In this document: one piece after another, positions 17,534 to 26,586 of the stretch
How positions within the stretch are numbered: the stretch's first letter is position 1
How the letters are laid out: each line of letters starts with the position of its first letter
Assembly: GCF_910585425.1 (NCBI RefSeq)
Contig: NZ_CAJUCP010000035.1
Location: 1 to 56,010, forward strand
DNA length: 56,010 nt
Direction of reading: 5' to 3'
From: an uncultured Acetatifactor sp.
Lineage (GTDB): Bacteria > Bacillota > Clostridia > Lachnospirales > Lachnospiraceae
Program-made: the position numbers and the translations under genes
Notes under the pieces: model-generated
The model's database searches: none
Told to the model about the DNA's origin: nothing
What the model saw: only the letters and a program-made list of their open reading frames with translations

Positions 17534-19062
17534 CAAAATAGCCTAAATTCAAACTCCTCATTCGCGATGCCAATGATAGTGCCATGGGACAGTTTCCTTT
17601 CCGCATTGTTGTTAATCATGGTCCCGTTTACATATGTATGGTTTTTAGAGTTTTCATCGACTATAAAATACTCTCCCTCTCTCGCCAGGATATGGCAATG
17701 GCTGTGACCCACAAACTTATTTTCTGGAATCGCATAATCCGAAGACTCCCTGCCTCTGCCAATACGAAAGATGTCTTTGTCCAACGGAATTCTCTCATTG
17801 TTTTTCAGCCTAATCAGATATGGCTGCATTTTCTGCATCCCCTCATCTGCTCCCATCAGGACGGTTCCTTCATTACTTTCTGTATCCTGTGAGAAATATT
17901 CCGTCTCTCCAAAACCCTCATTTCCTGGAAGTTGATTTTGCATTGCCGGCACTGCGATTGGCGCAGTTTCCTGGACATCTGCCACAAGGGACATTGCATG
18001 CTGCACCGGAACATCCTTAACATTTTCTAGGGAAGCAGAAAGGAAATTCTGTTGTCCCGGCACGGAAAACGATACCGCTGCGTCTGCTGTTTTCTGCTTG
18101 TGCCCTTTTTCTTTTTTAGCTTTTTTCTCTTTCGGAGGCTTTTTCTCTTTTGGCACCTTATCGGCAGATTCATTTTTTCTCTGCCTTTTTACTTCTTTTT
18201 GTTCTTTGTAGGCCTCTGCGTTTTCTTTGTTGTAATGCTGTAACAGATAAAAAAGTGAAATCCCCTTTTCCGGCACTGCCGATGGCGCAGCCCCATTGTC
18301 CTGTTTCTGTGGATTCGGCACCCCAAAATCGCCAAAATCTGGCGCTTTTACTTGTTTCGCCAAAATAGCTGCTGGTTTTGTCTCCCTTTCTGGTTTTGGT
18401 GCAAATTCCGGAGCATTTTCTCTCACCATAGGTTTCCGCGTATCATTTGTCACCTCCACAGAGCTGTTTCCAGGTGTACCTTCATTGCCCTTTTCAGATG
18501 CAAAATCTTGGGGTTGCCATTTCAATCTTTCCAGCAATTCCTTAAACTGCAGAATAGAAAACACACCTGTCCGGTTCAGGAAATTGATGATTTCCGCCAC
18601 ATAGTCGCAGTTCTCTGAAGCATCGAACCGTGTGGTGAACATAATGTTCTTAAAGAACATCGCAGCCTCTGTATTACCGCCGTTTACAATCTCCACAGGC
18701 ACATAAATGACTTCTATGCTATAGTCTGAAACATTGACAAAAATGTAATCTGTGTCCAGCACAATCGAATTGATGTCCAGCATATACTCTTCTGCCTGAA
18801 TCAATGCCCCCGCGATTTCCGCAAATACACTGACCAGCCGACTTCTGTTCACCTCACCGGAAAAAAACTGCTTCATCGTCACTTTAGAGGACACATTGTA
18901 TTTCACGTATTTTCTTCCGTCAATTTGTGTAAATATGGACGGCACAAATCCCTGAATCCGATTGTTGGTAATCATGCCCAGTCCCATGGTATCAATTTCC
19001 ATGTCTGTCAGGCTACAGCATAGATATGTATTTGTCCCCTGATTTTCATATGTAAATTCCAT
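17533..19062 (-). CDS. FHA-domain protein with N-terminal DUF6382-like domain
   Basis: A 509-residue cytosolic protein. Residues about 1-190 resemble the DUF6382 domain that accompanies FHA domains in Clostridia (MEFTYENQGTNTYL, RKYVKYNVSSKVTMKQFFSG). A long charged linker follows (about 190-410), including a Lys/Glu-rich patch (PKEKKPPKEKKAKKEKG). A C-terminal FHA domain (about 425-509) has RIGRGRESSDYAI, GHSHCHI and SKNHTYVNG, which supply the phospho-threonine pocket. FHA domains bind phospho-Thr peptides, so this is the likely reader of the kinase. In Tad loci such proteins may link signalling to the motor ATPase. The N-terminal name is from memory. Confidence 0.85.
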   Translation of the reverse strand: MEFTYENQGTNTYLCCSLTDMEIDTMGLGMITNNRIQGFVPSIFTQIDGRKYVKYNVSSKVTMKQFFSGEVNRSRLVSVFAEIAGALIQAEEYMLDINSIVLDTDYIFVNVSDYSIEVIYVPVEIVNGGNTEAAMFFKNIMFTTRFDASENCDYVAEIINFLNRTGVFSILQFKELLERLKWQPQDFASEKGNEGTPGNSSVEVTNDTRKPMVRENAPEFAPKPERETKPAAILAKQVKAPDFGDFGVPNPQKQDNGAAPSAVPEKGISLFYLLQHYNKENAEAYKEQKEVKRQRKNESADKVPKEKKPPKEKKAKKEKGHKQKTADAAVSFSVPGQQNFLSASLENVKDVPVQHAMSLVADVQETAPIAVPAMQNQLPGNEGFGETEYFSQDTESNEGTVLMGADEGMQKMQPYLIRLKNNERIPLDKDIFRIGRGRESSDYAIPENKFVGHSHCHILAREGEYFIVDENSKNHTYVNGTMINNNAERKLSHGTIIGIANEEFEFRLF

Positions 19063-19089
19063 TTCGTCCCTCCATGCTACTCAATCTTT

Positions 19090-19671
19090 TTATTTCCATA
19101 TTTTTGAGCAAACTGATTGCTCAAACTCTGATTGCCCTCCATTAAAGACTTGAAACTCATATTCTAACGTATACTTTACAACCAAATAGAGTTTTCCGTC
19201 CTTTACCCTAGACAAAGAAAAGTCCAGTCCGCCCACACCCCCTTTCACATGGTAGCGCTCCAATATCTGTTCTGCTTTGGAAGAATCTCCCCCAGTCAGG
19301 TATGCAATGAAGCGTGTGCGGATAATATCTTCGAATTCCCCCGAAATGACCTCATTTCCGCTGTCATCCTTGGCTGTGGCCGCTTTATGCCAACTTCTAT
19401 AATCGGTAAAATCGCTGTGGCCATTCGTTGCCATTCCATACAGGGTATATATAACTTGGCCTATCGTCCCAGAATCTCCTAGCCCGGCATTCTCATAAGC
19501 GTCCAGAGCCAGGCTGTCCGCCGTGGAAAGCAGGACATGAGCCATTTCGTTCCTTGCCTCAAACACCACGAAAAAGCTGTACATAAAGAGCATCAAAAAC
19601 ATGAATATCGTAAGGGCTATGCATGCTTCAAGCGAAAGCAGCCCCTTTTCTCTGTACTGTCTCTTTTCCAT
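19090..19671 (-). CDS. TadE-like pseudopilin
   Basis: A 193-residue protein with a basic start, then a type-IV-pilin-like hydrophobic helix (GLLSLEACIALTIFMFLMLF, about 10-30) with the typical Glu at about position 5 after the probable cleavage Gly. The rest is extracellular. TadE-like minor pilins are processed by the prepilin peptidase and help to assemble or prime Flp pili. It starts 3 nt after the stop codon of the TadG-like gene, so coupling is tight. Confidence 0.75.
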   Translation of the reverse strand: MEKRQYREKGLLSLEACIALTIFMFLMLFMYSFFVVFEARNEMAHVLLSTADSLALDAYENAGLGDSGTIGQVIYTLYGMATNGHSDFTDYRSWHKAATAKDDSGNEVISGEFEDIIRTRFIAYLTGGDSSKAEQILERYHVKGGVGGLDFSLSRVKDGKLYLVVKYTLEYEFQVFNGGQSEFEQSVCSKIWK

Positions 19672-19674
19672 AAT

Positions 19675-22638
19675 CTAATAACCTCTGTATATGACATGTT
19701 CTTTCATTTTCAATCCGGCAAAATCCGAAATAGGCATGAACTCATTTGTGGCAAAGCCGCCTGATGAACGTAAATATGTATAGCTTTCATCTAAGTTAAA
19801 CGTATAAGTCCCTATGCCATTTAAAGCCGGCGATGCTGCATAATAAGCGGCCTCCATCTGAATCACATCTGCCAGACGGTTTACCATCTTTTCCCGGTTT
19901 TCAAACAACATAGCCAGAAGCAATGTCTTTGTGTAATCGAATGTCAACGAATCAATTACTTTAGGCGGCTGCTTTATACCGGAATCAGCAATCCCTGACT
20001 GATATGCATCTGCGTAATTCTGTGCAAAGCTATCACTGGCTTTTCCCACGCTCATGACTTTTACTACTTCTTTATATGCCGTATTCTTTTGATCCTCTGT
20101 CAGCTTCAATGTATAAAATTTCCCTATCAAATCCGTAACCCCACTAGGCGTAAGATAAAGCTTTGCTTTCCAAATCGGCACGGTCCCGCTGTTGACCAGA
20201 ACCAATGTGTCAACAAATGGTTCCGCTATTATATATAGCAGATAGACTACAAAGGCTCCAATTCCGAAAGTCACGCTTCCGGCTTCCCCAGCAATGGAAG
20301 CCACCTCCGTATTCGTAATCACAAACCCGAAGTCAAAAAGGAACCTGATAAGCCACACATTGTTGAACACCCTTTCCTGGTTTTTCGCTTCCGATTTTTC
20401 GCCTTTCATAATATACTCTGTCTCTGCCCCATAGAACGCATATCCCTGAAGACCGCTTGCTCTATTTGGCAGCTTATAAAATGCCCCTGTCAGGGCCTTG
20501 CCCGTGTAAGTTGTCCTATTCGGAATGTTGTATGCCACGTATCCCGCCAGGAGGACTTTCTGTGCCACCGCTTCTGCCAATAAAGTAACGACATTTTTCG
20601 CAAACTCGAGCACATGCCCCGCCAGACTCAATACCGTGCTAATCAATGCTTTTATTTTGCCAAAGACGTTATACCAATGCCAATCCTCAAAACAATCCGC
20701 CAGTGCCGACACATCGTTCAATATCTGGTCTATGACGGAATCCGCCCCATTCCCATTGCCCGGCGCTAACGTCCCCCCAGAATAGCTGCCCAAAAGCTGC
20801 TTATAATAATCCGACTTCTGGCTGTCCTCCGTCTCATATATCGATTTCAGACAATACTGGCTGCCCTCACTTCTATTTTTCTCAGAAGGCAAGCCGCCTA
20901 TGTTGGCGTACATTGATGCATCAATTGTAGATACCAGTTCCGGATCCACCCATGCGCTCAATGAAAACATTGCTTTAATGAAGCCTATCAATGCTTTTGC
21001 CAGTGCAAAAAAGGAAGATTTCATAATATCATTTGCCAAGTCTCCCTGCATCTCTTCCAGCCGTTCCTTCTCTATGGGAAATGCTACACTATTATCGTAG
21101 TATCCATCTGTGGCGGATAATTTAGTCTCATATCCGTCTGCTATCGGATATCCCTCCACTTTCCCTTTCAATTCTATGATTTTTGAATATAACTCATTGA
21201 ATCTGTCTGCATAGTTTTCTACGACAAACTGGTTCAACGCATTCCTTGCTCCTGATTCTGATGCCTGCGCCGCTTTTAAAACCGTATTTTCATTATTTAT
21301 TTCATCTTTTCTGGCATTAGCCTCCTCTATCTGATCTCCCCACAGATATGCCGCAGTGTTATCACCTCTCTCGGTCGCTGCCTTTTGGCTCTCCTTCATC
21401 TCATCTATTTCTTTGTTTATACCGCTTTTTTGATTTTCATAGACAGTCCCCGCAATATTGGTTATAAGATCCACCCCCGCGCCCTGTAATGCATTATAGG
21501 CATTTTGCGCAGCGACCACCCCATTCCCTGCTTCCTTTACAGCAGAAGCCATTGCAGCAATTTTTGAAACATAGGTAGCTTTCTTGTCCTCCACCACAGT
21601 CCTTTGCGCATCCAGCTTTCCCTGATATTCCGCAATGACCGCTTCCAGGTTCTCTTCTGCCCCGACTAGGTTCTCTTGGGCTTCCCCCAATTCCTCCTGC
21701 GCCTTGACATACTCTTCCAATTCCTCATGTTCCTCTTCAAACTGCTTCAATGCCTCCCGGTTATCCACCTGATTCCCGTTTTCATCTTTCTCATTCTTTA
21801 ACGCGTTCCATCCCTCTGACGCATCAGGATGCTTTTCCGCCTCTTTGCTGATTGTATCATTACAGTCTGCAATGCTGGCATTTGCCTCAGACACCTTTTG
21901 CTGGCATTCGGACACCTTTTGTTTCATCTCGTCAATCAAAGCGTTATACTTCGTCACTGCAGTTTCAAAATCAGAGTATGCTGCAACATATCCCGATTTT
22001 GCATTTCGGCATGCCTCCAACTTATCGTCTGCTTTCTTGAATTTATCACTACAATCATCCAGCTTTTGTGCGCAGTTTGCCGTAGAGGTAAGCGAGCCAA
22101 GCAGACTTTTTGCAAACCCCATATTCTTCGACAGGCTACCGATGATATCATCTATGCAAAAGCCATCCATCACAAGCTTTGCCGGTATCGCATACTTTCC
22201 GTATTCAAATATCTCCGACAGCAATACGCTCGTATCTGCCAAAGGATAGATGCCCGTTGCCTCCGTCTCTGCGTTAAAATAAGTATTGCTAAGCGCTGCC
22301 GTATTCTGCTCCATATAAAACTGGAATGTCTCAGAAATCAGATTCTGTACCGTATAACCGCTGCCATGACCGGAAGTATTCTGGGACATCGCCAGCAGAC
22401 CGAATCTGCTTCTCAAAAATTCATCATATGTCCCTAATGTGGAATTAGACGCATTGCACAGTGCCTCATCAAAGATTGCAACTGCGCTGTTTACTCTGGC
22501 CGCATTTATCAGCACTCCGCCGATAGAAGCAAATGGAAGCATCAATATCGCGAGAAAAAGCGAAATGACACCTTTCGTTCCATTGATATACCGGCGCATA
22601 AATCTATTCCTTTTTTTCCTCTTATAGTATCTTGCCAT
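19675..22638 (-). CDS. TadG-like pilus assembly protein with long coiled coil
   Basis: A 987-residue protein. The N-terminus has a basic patch (KRKKRNRFMRRY) and one hydrophobic helix (GVISLFLAILMLPFASIGGV, about 24-45) as in TadG/TadE proteins. A long Lys/Glu-rich coiled coil covers about 185-490, and further hydrophobic segments occur near 670 and 785. It belongs with the large TadG-like proteins of Clostridia (annotated DUF5702 or similar; from memory). It is far larger than proteobacterial TadG. The ATG was chosen for GGAGG four bases upstream; a TTG 15 nt earlier is less likely. It may bridge membrane and wall for the pilus. Confidence 0.75.
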   Translation of the reverse strand: MARYYKRKKRNRFMRRYINGTKGVISLFLAILMLPFASIGGVLINAARVNSAVAIFDEALCNASNSTLGTYDEFLRSRFGLLAMSQNTSGHGSGYTVQNLISETFQFYMEQNTAALSNTYFNAETEATGIYPLADTSVLLSEIFEYGKYAIPAKLVMDGFCIDDIIGSLSKNMGFAKSLLGSLTSTANCAQKLDDCSDKFKKADDKLEACRNAKSGYVAAYSDFETAVTKYNALIDEMKQKVSECQQKVSEANASIADCNDTISKEAEKHPDASEGWNALKNEKDENGNQVDNREALKQFEEEHEELEEYVKAQEELGEAQENLVGAEENLEAVIAEYQGKLDAQRTVVEDKKATYVSKIAAMASAVKEAGNGVVAAQNAYNALQGAGVDLITNIAGTVYENQKSGINKEIDEMKESQKAATERGDNTAAYLWGDQIEEANARKDEINNENTVLKAAQASESGARNALNQFVVENYADRFNELYSKIIELKGKVEGYPIADGYETKLSATDGYYDNSVAFPIEKERLEEMQGDLANDIMKSSFFALAKALIGFIKAMFSLSAWVDPELVSTIDASMYANIGGLPSEKNRSEGSQYCLKSIYETEDSQKSDYYKQLLGSYSGGTLAPGNGNGADSVIDQILNDVSALADCFEDWHWYNVFGKIKALISTVLSLAGHVLEFAKNVVTLLAEAVAQKVLLAGYVAYNIPNRTTYTGKALTGAFYKLPNRASGLQGYAFYGAETEYIMKGEKSEAKNQERVFNNVWLIRFLFDFGFVITNTEVASIAGEAGSVTFGIGAFVVYLLYIIAEPFVDTLVLVNSGTVPIWKAKLYLTPSGVTDLIGKFYTLKLTEDQKNTAYKEVVKVMSVGKASDSFAQNYADAYQSGIADSGIKQPPKVIDSLTFDYTKTLLLAMLFENREKMVNRLADVIQMEAAYYAASPALNGIGTYTFNLDESYTYLRSSGGFATNEFMPISDFAGLKMKEHVIYRGY

Positions 22639-22654
22639 GTCTCCTCCAGACAAA

Positions 22655-23302
22655 TCAGGATTGGAACTGGTTGTATGTTTTTACCAATGAATTAAGCAAT
22701 TTCAATATACTGTCAACAATTCCTGTTCCTGCTGTATATGTTCCATCTGTCAGGACTTTTTCAAAATTGACAGTCGAATAGTAGTCCAATATGTCCGTGC
22801 AATCCGAACAAGCCAATATAGAATATGTATTTGTATCATACATTCCAAACATTTCCAGCGCCTCTCCGAAGGGAGTCTTATAGGTACATGTGACCGTCAG
22901 CTCTATATGCTTCCTAACGGCCGAATCCCTTACCAATGACAACTCTACATCCACGTCCTGAATCACTCCGCTGAAGTTCACCTTATCCAGCATATATTTT
23001 ACATATTCCGTGGCACGCCTTTCATTGGCTCTCTGCAGAGCTCCATTTGTAAAATTGCGGTATAAATCCCTACCGCTGACATCCTCCGTGGTCACATAGC
23101 CCATGATTATATCCGAAGTCGGATTGTTATAGGTGGATGCAATCTTTACAACTGCGTCATTTGCCACAATTGTAGTCGTGTAGCGCTGGTAATAGATAAA
23201 TCCAATAGCCAGCAGCCATATAAGGACGAACATGGTAATCACCATGACGATAATGCCCTCCAACATTATCGCACCATTTTCCCGCAACCTTTTCTTCAGC
23301 AT
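22655..23302 (-). CDS. TadE-like pseudopilin
   Basis: A 215-residue protein starting RLRENGAIMLEGIIVMVITM: a Gly followed by a hydrophobic helix with Glu five residues on, as in class 3 pilin-like signals. The extracellular part includes QRYTTTIVANDAVVKIASTY and paired cysteines near residue 165 (CSDC). It should be a substrate of the prepilin peptidase encoded two genes upstream and a minor component of the pilus. AGGAGAGG lies before the ATG; 16 nt separate its stop from the TadG-like start. Confidence 0.8.
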   Translation of the reverse strand: MLKKRLRENGAIMLEGIIVMVITMFVLIWLLAIGFIYYQRYTTTIVANDAVVKIASTYNNPTSDIIMGYVTTEDVSGRDLYRNFTNGALQRANERRATEYVKYMLDKVNFSGVIQDVDVELSLVRDSAVRKHIELTVTCTYKTPFGEALEMFGMYDTNTYSILACSDCTDILDYYSTVNFEKVLTDGTYTAGTGIVDSILKLLNSLVKTYNQFQS

Positions 23303-23316
23303 CGTCCCTCTCCTGT

Positions 23317-24636
23317 TTACCCTTCCGCAAATCGTAGTGTTATCATGTAATACTCCCCCTCCAGTTCACTGACAAAGCAGACGCCACCAGAGGTAAAATA
23401 TCCCGCATCCAAGAAACGGCATTCGATTACCATTTCACCGGACTCGTTGATGAATCCCCACATCCCATCCATACAGACTGCCGCCAAGCCATTGGAGAAG
23501 CTTTTTGCCTTTTCATACTGGGGCTCTATCATCACTTTGCCTTTTTTGTCCATGAAGCCCCATTTTCCATCCTGGCCTTGATAAGCTATGCCTCCGTCAA
23601 AGCATACGTCCATATCACTACAGGAAATGTCGGCCACCTGTTCCGCTTTCTGGTTATACAATCCATAGGAACCAGCCCTTTTAGCCGTAAAGACTCCGTT
23701 ATGGAGATATTCCCCGCTGCCATACAATTTGACATCCTCGAATACCGCAGATTCAATCTGACCCCCTTCTGTGTCAATCAGTTTCCAGCTACCATTTTCC
23801 CTCACCGCAGCAATTCCATTTGCAAAGGTCGATACGTCTTCATATTTGCTTAAAGAGAATTCTGAGGTCGAAATGTCATAATATCCCCAGCTTTCATCGT
23901 ATAAAACAGGCACAATGCCATCCCCTGCTGCTTTAGCCGCCACTACATCCTTGTTGAGGATAGACTGCACTATATCTTTGTCGTCTATTATACGAAATTC
24001 TCCTTCCATCCCCACCAGCCTGACCAGGCTGTCTGCCACAGGACTGATTAAGCCATACTCGCAGTCCATCTCCCAGTCCCCTTTTGAATCTACCAGCCCC
24101 CATTTCTCCCCATTGGTCACGGCGCTGTATCCGCTGGGGCTGTACAGAACCTGTGTATGTACCCTGTTCCTGACTGAATAGGAATAGTGCGCCTGATTCC
24201 AAAATTCTTCCAGCTTCTCACTGGAAACCCCGGCTTTCTCCGCTTTTTCACAATAAGCATTGGCTGAACTATAATCCTGCGTCTCCAGGCAAAATCCTAT
24301 CAGCTCTTCCCAGTTCTCTACCTTGTCCGACTGCAGATTCGCTGTCGTCTCCATGGCTCTGACACACTGCTTCTTCGTGACAACGCCATCCTCATAAGCC
24401 AATGCGTAGGCATCCCGCCACATGCGCCTTGCCTCTGGAGACTCCTTAATAGACAAAGCGCTCTCCAGAGACGCAATGGCTTTCTGATAGAGCCTGGCTT
24501 CCATCAAAACCTTTGCTTCTTCCATCCCTTTTTGATAGAGGGCATTTGCCTTCACGGCTCCCCCCGCCTGGGACACCCAGGCATATCCAACTAATACAAG
24601 CATGAATATCATCAAGACAATCCGTATCTTTTTCAT
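23317..24636 (-). CDS. membrane-anchored WG-repeat protein
   Basis: A 439-residue protein with one N-terminal hydrophobic helix (KIRIVLMIFMLVLVGYAWV, signal anchor or signal peptide), then a helical TPR-like region (about 28-140; ALYQKGMEEAKVLMEARLYQKAI) and about six WG beta-repeats (about 165-430; NGEKWGLVDSKGD, GKWGFMDKKGKVMIEPQYEKA, GMWGFINESGEMVIE). WG repeats occur in many secreted or periplasmic proteins and probably bind ligands. Its position between the peptidase and the pseudopilins suggests an assembly or sensing role in this pilus. Such proteins are not part of classical Tad loci. Confidence 0.82.
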   Translation of the reverse strand: MKKIRIVLMIFMLVLVGYAWVSQAGGAVKANALYQKGMEEAKVLMEARLYQKAIASLESALSIKESPEARRMWRDAYALAYEDGVVTKKQCVRAMETTANLQSDKVENWEELIGFCLETQDYSSANAYCEKAEKAGVSSEKLEEFWNQAHYSYSVRNRVHTQVLYSPSGYSAVTNGEKWGLVDSKGDWEMDCEYGLISPVADSLVRLVGMEGEFRIIDDKDIVQSILNKDVVAAKAAGDGIVPVLYDESWGYYDISTSEFSLSKYEDVSTFANGIAAVRENGSWKLIDTEGGQIESAVFEDVKLYGSGEYLHNGVFTAKRAGSYGLYNQKAEQVADISCSDMDVCFDGGIAYQGQDGKWGFMDKKGKVMIEPQYEKAKSFSNGLAAVCMDGMWGFINESGEMVIECRFLDAGYFTSGGVCFVSELEGEYYMITLRFAEG

Positions 24637-24669
24637 ATACGTACCTCATTCCACGTTTCCGTAATTATA

Positions 24670-25350
24670 TCAATAAAAAGACGTAAAAATAGACACTATA
24701 TATCCAATAAAGATAAAAGGTCCAAATGGCAATGATTCTTTTATCGTTTTTTTCTTTAATATTAGCAGGACGATTGCCGCCAAAGAGCAAGCGATGACAC
24801 CGTAAAACAAAGTTCCTCCCACAGCATATATGCCACCCGCCAAAGCAAGCGCACCGAGCAGCTTGATATCTCCCATCCCAATGCCATTTTTCGTAAGCAA
24901 CGCCACCATGGACATACAAGCTGTAACCAGGACTGCCGCCACCAGACTTCCCGCAATGTAAGATACAGCCCCATTCTGAGAGGTCAGATATCCCATGGCT
25001 AGGCATAGCAAGCCCACAACAGCCATCGCAAGCGGAAATATATTCGGAATCCTCTGTTCCCTGTAATCATTGCAAGCTGCACCAGTCAGGCATACCAGCG
25101 CTACCAGCATTTTCAGTCTGTTGATTAGCTCACCCGTATGCCTGAAAAGCATGACAATTGCTCCATAGCAGATTATCCCTAAGGTCAGGGAAAATAATAG
25201 GACCTGACGCTTGTCCAGATTTTTTTCCTCATCGCTTGGCGTCCCCATAATATGTAAAACTTTTATCTTATTTGCCAGTTCCGCATTCAGTGTACTGTAT
25301 GCAACTAATACACAGCATATTGCCGCAGGTATCGCCAAGATATGATTCAT
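24670..25350 (-). CDS. prepilin peptidase (A24 family, TadV/CpaA type)
   Basis: A 226-residue polytopic membrane aspartic protease that cleaves the leader of pilin-like proteins. The two catalytic Asp motifs are visible: NDYREQRIPN (about residue 93) and GMGDIKLLGA (about 157). PFGPFIFIGY near the C-terminus is typical of the family. There is no N-terminal methylase domain, as in TadV. It stands directly after the small pilin, with a hairpin between them, and should process that pilin and the two TadE-like proteins. Confidence 0.93.
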   Translation of the reverse strand: MNHILAIPAAICCVLVAYSTLNAELANKIKVLHIMGTPSDEEKNLDKRQVLLFSLTLGIICYGAIVMLFRHTGELINRLKMLVALVCLTGAACNDYREQRIPNIFPLAMAVVGLLCLAMGYLTSQNGAVSYIAGSLVAAVLVTACMSMVALLTKNGIGMGDIKLLGALALAGGIYAVGGTLFYGVIACSLAAIVLLILKKKTIKESLPFGPFIFIGYIVSIFTSFY

Positions 25351-25376
25351 AATTCCTCCATCAAAAAGCAGAAACT

Positions 25377-25411
25377 CAGCAGCACTCCGTAAACATCACA
25401 AAGTGCCGCTG
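25377..25411 (-). terminator. hairpin attenuator between pilin and peptidase genes
   Basis: On the minus strand CAGCGGCACT pairs with AGTGCTGCTG (25377-25386 with 25402-25411, one G-U pair), followed by a T-rich stretch (TTTCTGCTTTTT). It lies between the pilin stop codon and the peptidase start. A partial terminator here would let the pilin be made in large excess over downstream assembly proteins, or protect the 3' end of the pilin mRNA. Confidence 0.7.
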
Positions 25412-25426
25412 ATCATAAACCACATT

Positions 25427-25633
25427 CTACTTTATTGTAAAGCCATCAATAATTTCTTTCACCTGCGCTACAATCTGATCCTTGAATCCGATAAATATGC
25501 CTGCAAGAATGATGACAATTCCGAGGATAATCAAAATAGAGATAAAATTCGTATCTCCCTCCTCGTCATATAATGCATGCCGAATGCATGCCACTGCTCC
25601 GAGATACATCCTGTCCATCCAATATCCCAACAT
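25427..25633 (-). CDS. small Flp-like pilin
   Basis: A 68-residue protein, with an excellent AAGGAGGAG site. Residues 1-27 form a long leader (MLGYWMDRMYLGAVACIRHAL), then DEEGDTNFISILIILGIVII: a Gly and a hydrophobic helix followed by a short charged tail (KDQIVAQVKEIIDGFTIK). Size, position between tadC and the prepilin peptidase, and architecture fit the major Flp pilin. The usual Glu-Tyr pair of Flp pilins after the cleavage Gly is absent, so processing may differ. Position and strong ribosome site suggest it is the main structural subunit. Confidence 0.75.
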   Translation of the reverse strand: MLGYWMDRMYLGAVACIRHALYDEEGDTNFISILIILGIVIILAGIFIGFKDQIVAQVKEIIDGFTIK

Positions 25634-25721
25634 ATCCTGCTCCTCCTTAAGTAAATAGTTTATTATACATGCAAAACTTATCGTTTTTACATATCATTTT
25701 AACGAACCGCTCTCCTCACAT

Positions 25722-26582
25722 TCAAAAGCTCTGCATCGCAGCAGACATCACAATCAGCATAATCCCTAAGAACATAAGCGCAATAGGCATCAGCAGAGCG
25801 CTCGCGGCCTTTTCTCCCTTTTGAAGCATATTCTGTCGATACTTTGCCCAGAGTTCAGAGGACTGGTTTGCCAAAAAATAAGGCAAATCACCGCCTCCCC
25901 GCTCGATGCTCTGAATCAGCGCCGATGTAAATTTCTTTATCTCTTCTGAATTAATCAGAGCACCCATGTCATGGATGGCATCCACTTCCGCCTTGCCATT
26001 GTTCATCTCAGCACAGGAATTCTTCATCATGTCATAGAACGTTCCGTCTTTTCCATAGGCCACCATCTCCCAGGAATCGTGTAATGTCGCTCCCGAATTT
26101 ACAATCAATGCTAGTTTGGACACAGCATTGGGAAATTCCAAATCACACTCTTCCCGGCGTTTTTTGACTTTCTCCTTTGTATATGTACCAAAATAATATA
26201 GTTCCAAAATGCATAGAATCATTCCCACCATGAGAAAAAAATTAGACATAGACCTGGTTGCTGCACCTGCCGCCACAAGGAACACCGCCAGACAAATATG
26301 TCCATAGGACAACATCTGTGCCCAGATTGCCCTTGCATAAAATTCACTGTATTTTCGGGAATAGTGTAGCGTGGTATCTGAACGCAAGCTCTCACCAAGC
26401 TTTCCCCGCAACTTGAATATCTTCATATCCTGCCAAGCCAGTCCCACACTATAGATGCTTTTCAGCGGAAAGTCGCCGCTGTCCAATACGTCCAGCAAAT
26501 AGTCATATTTGCTTCCCCTGAAAAGCAGTATGATAAACAAAATCGTCAGCACTGTCCCTACCACCAAATATACAATACTCAT
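25722..26582 (-). CDS. tadC: TadC-like inner-membrane platform protein (T2SSF domain)
   Basis: A 286-residue membrane protein of the type II secretion F family. Hydrophobic segments lie near residues 5-23, 95-130 and at the C-terminus (LLMPIALMFLGIMLIVMSA); the cytoplasmic T2SSF domain lies between (FPNAVSKLALIVNSGATLHDSW; FTSALIQSIERGGGDLPYFL). With TadB it forms the platform on which the motor ATPase acts. AGGTGA lies 5 nt before the chosen ATG; an upstream TTG would overlap tadB. Confidence 0.87.
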   Translation of the reverse strand: MSIVYLVVGTVLTILFIILLFRGSKYDYLLDVLDSGDFPLKSIYSVGLAWQDMKIFKLRGKLGESLRSDTTLHYSRKYSEFYARAIWAQMLSYGHICLAVFLVAAGAATRSMSNFFLMVGMILCILELYYFGTYTKEKVKKRREECDLEFPNAVSKLALIVNSGATLHDSWEMVAYGKDGTFYDMMKNSCAEMNNGKAEVDAIHDMGALINSEEIKKFTSALIQSIERGGGDLPYFLANQSSELWAKYRQNMLQKGEKAASALLMPIALMFLGIMLIVMSAAMQSF

Positions 26583-26586
26583 ATGT

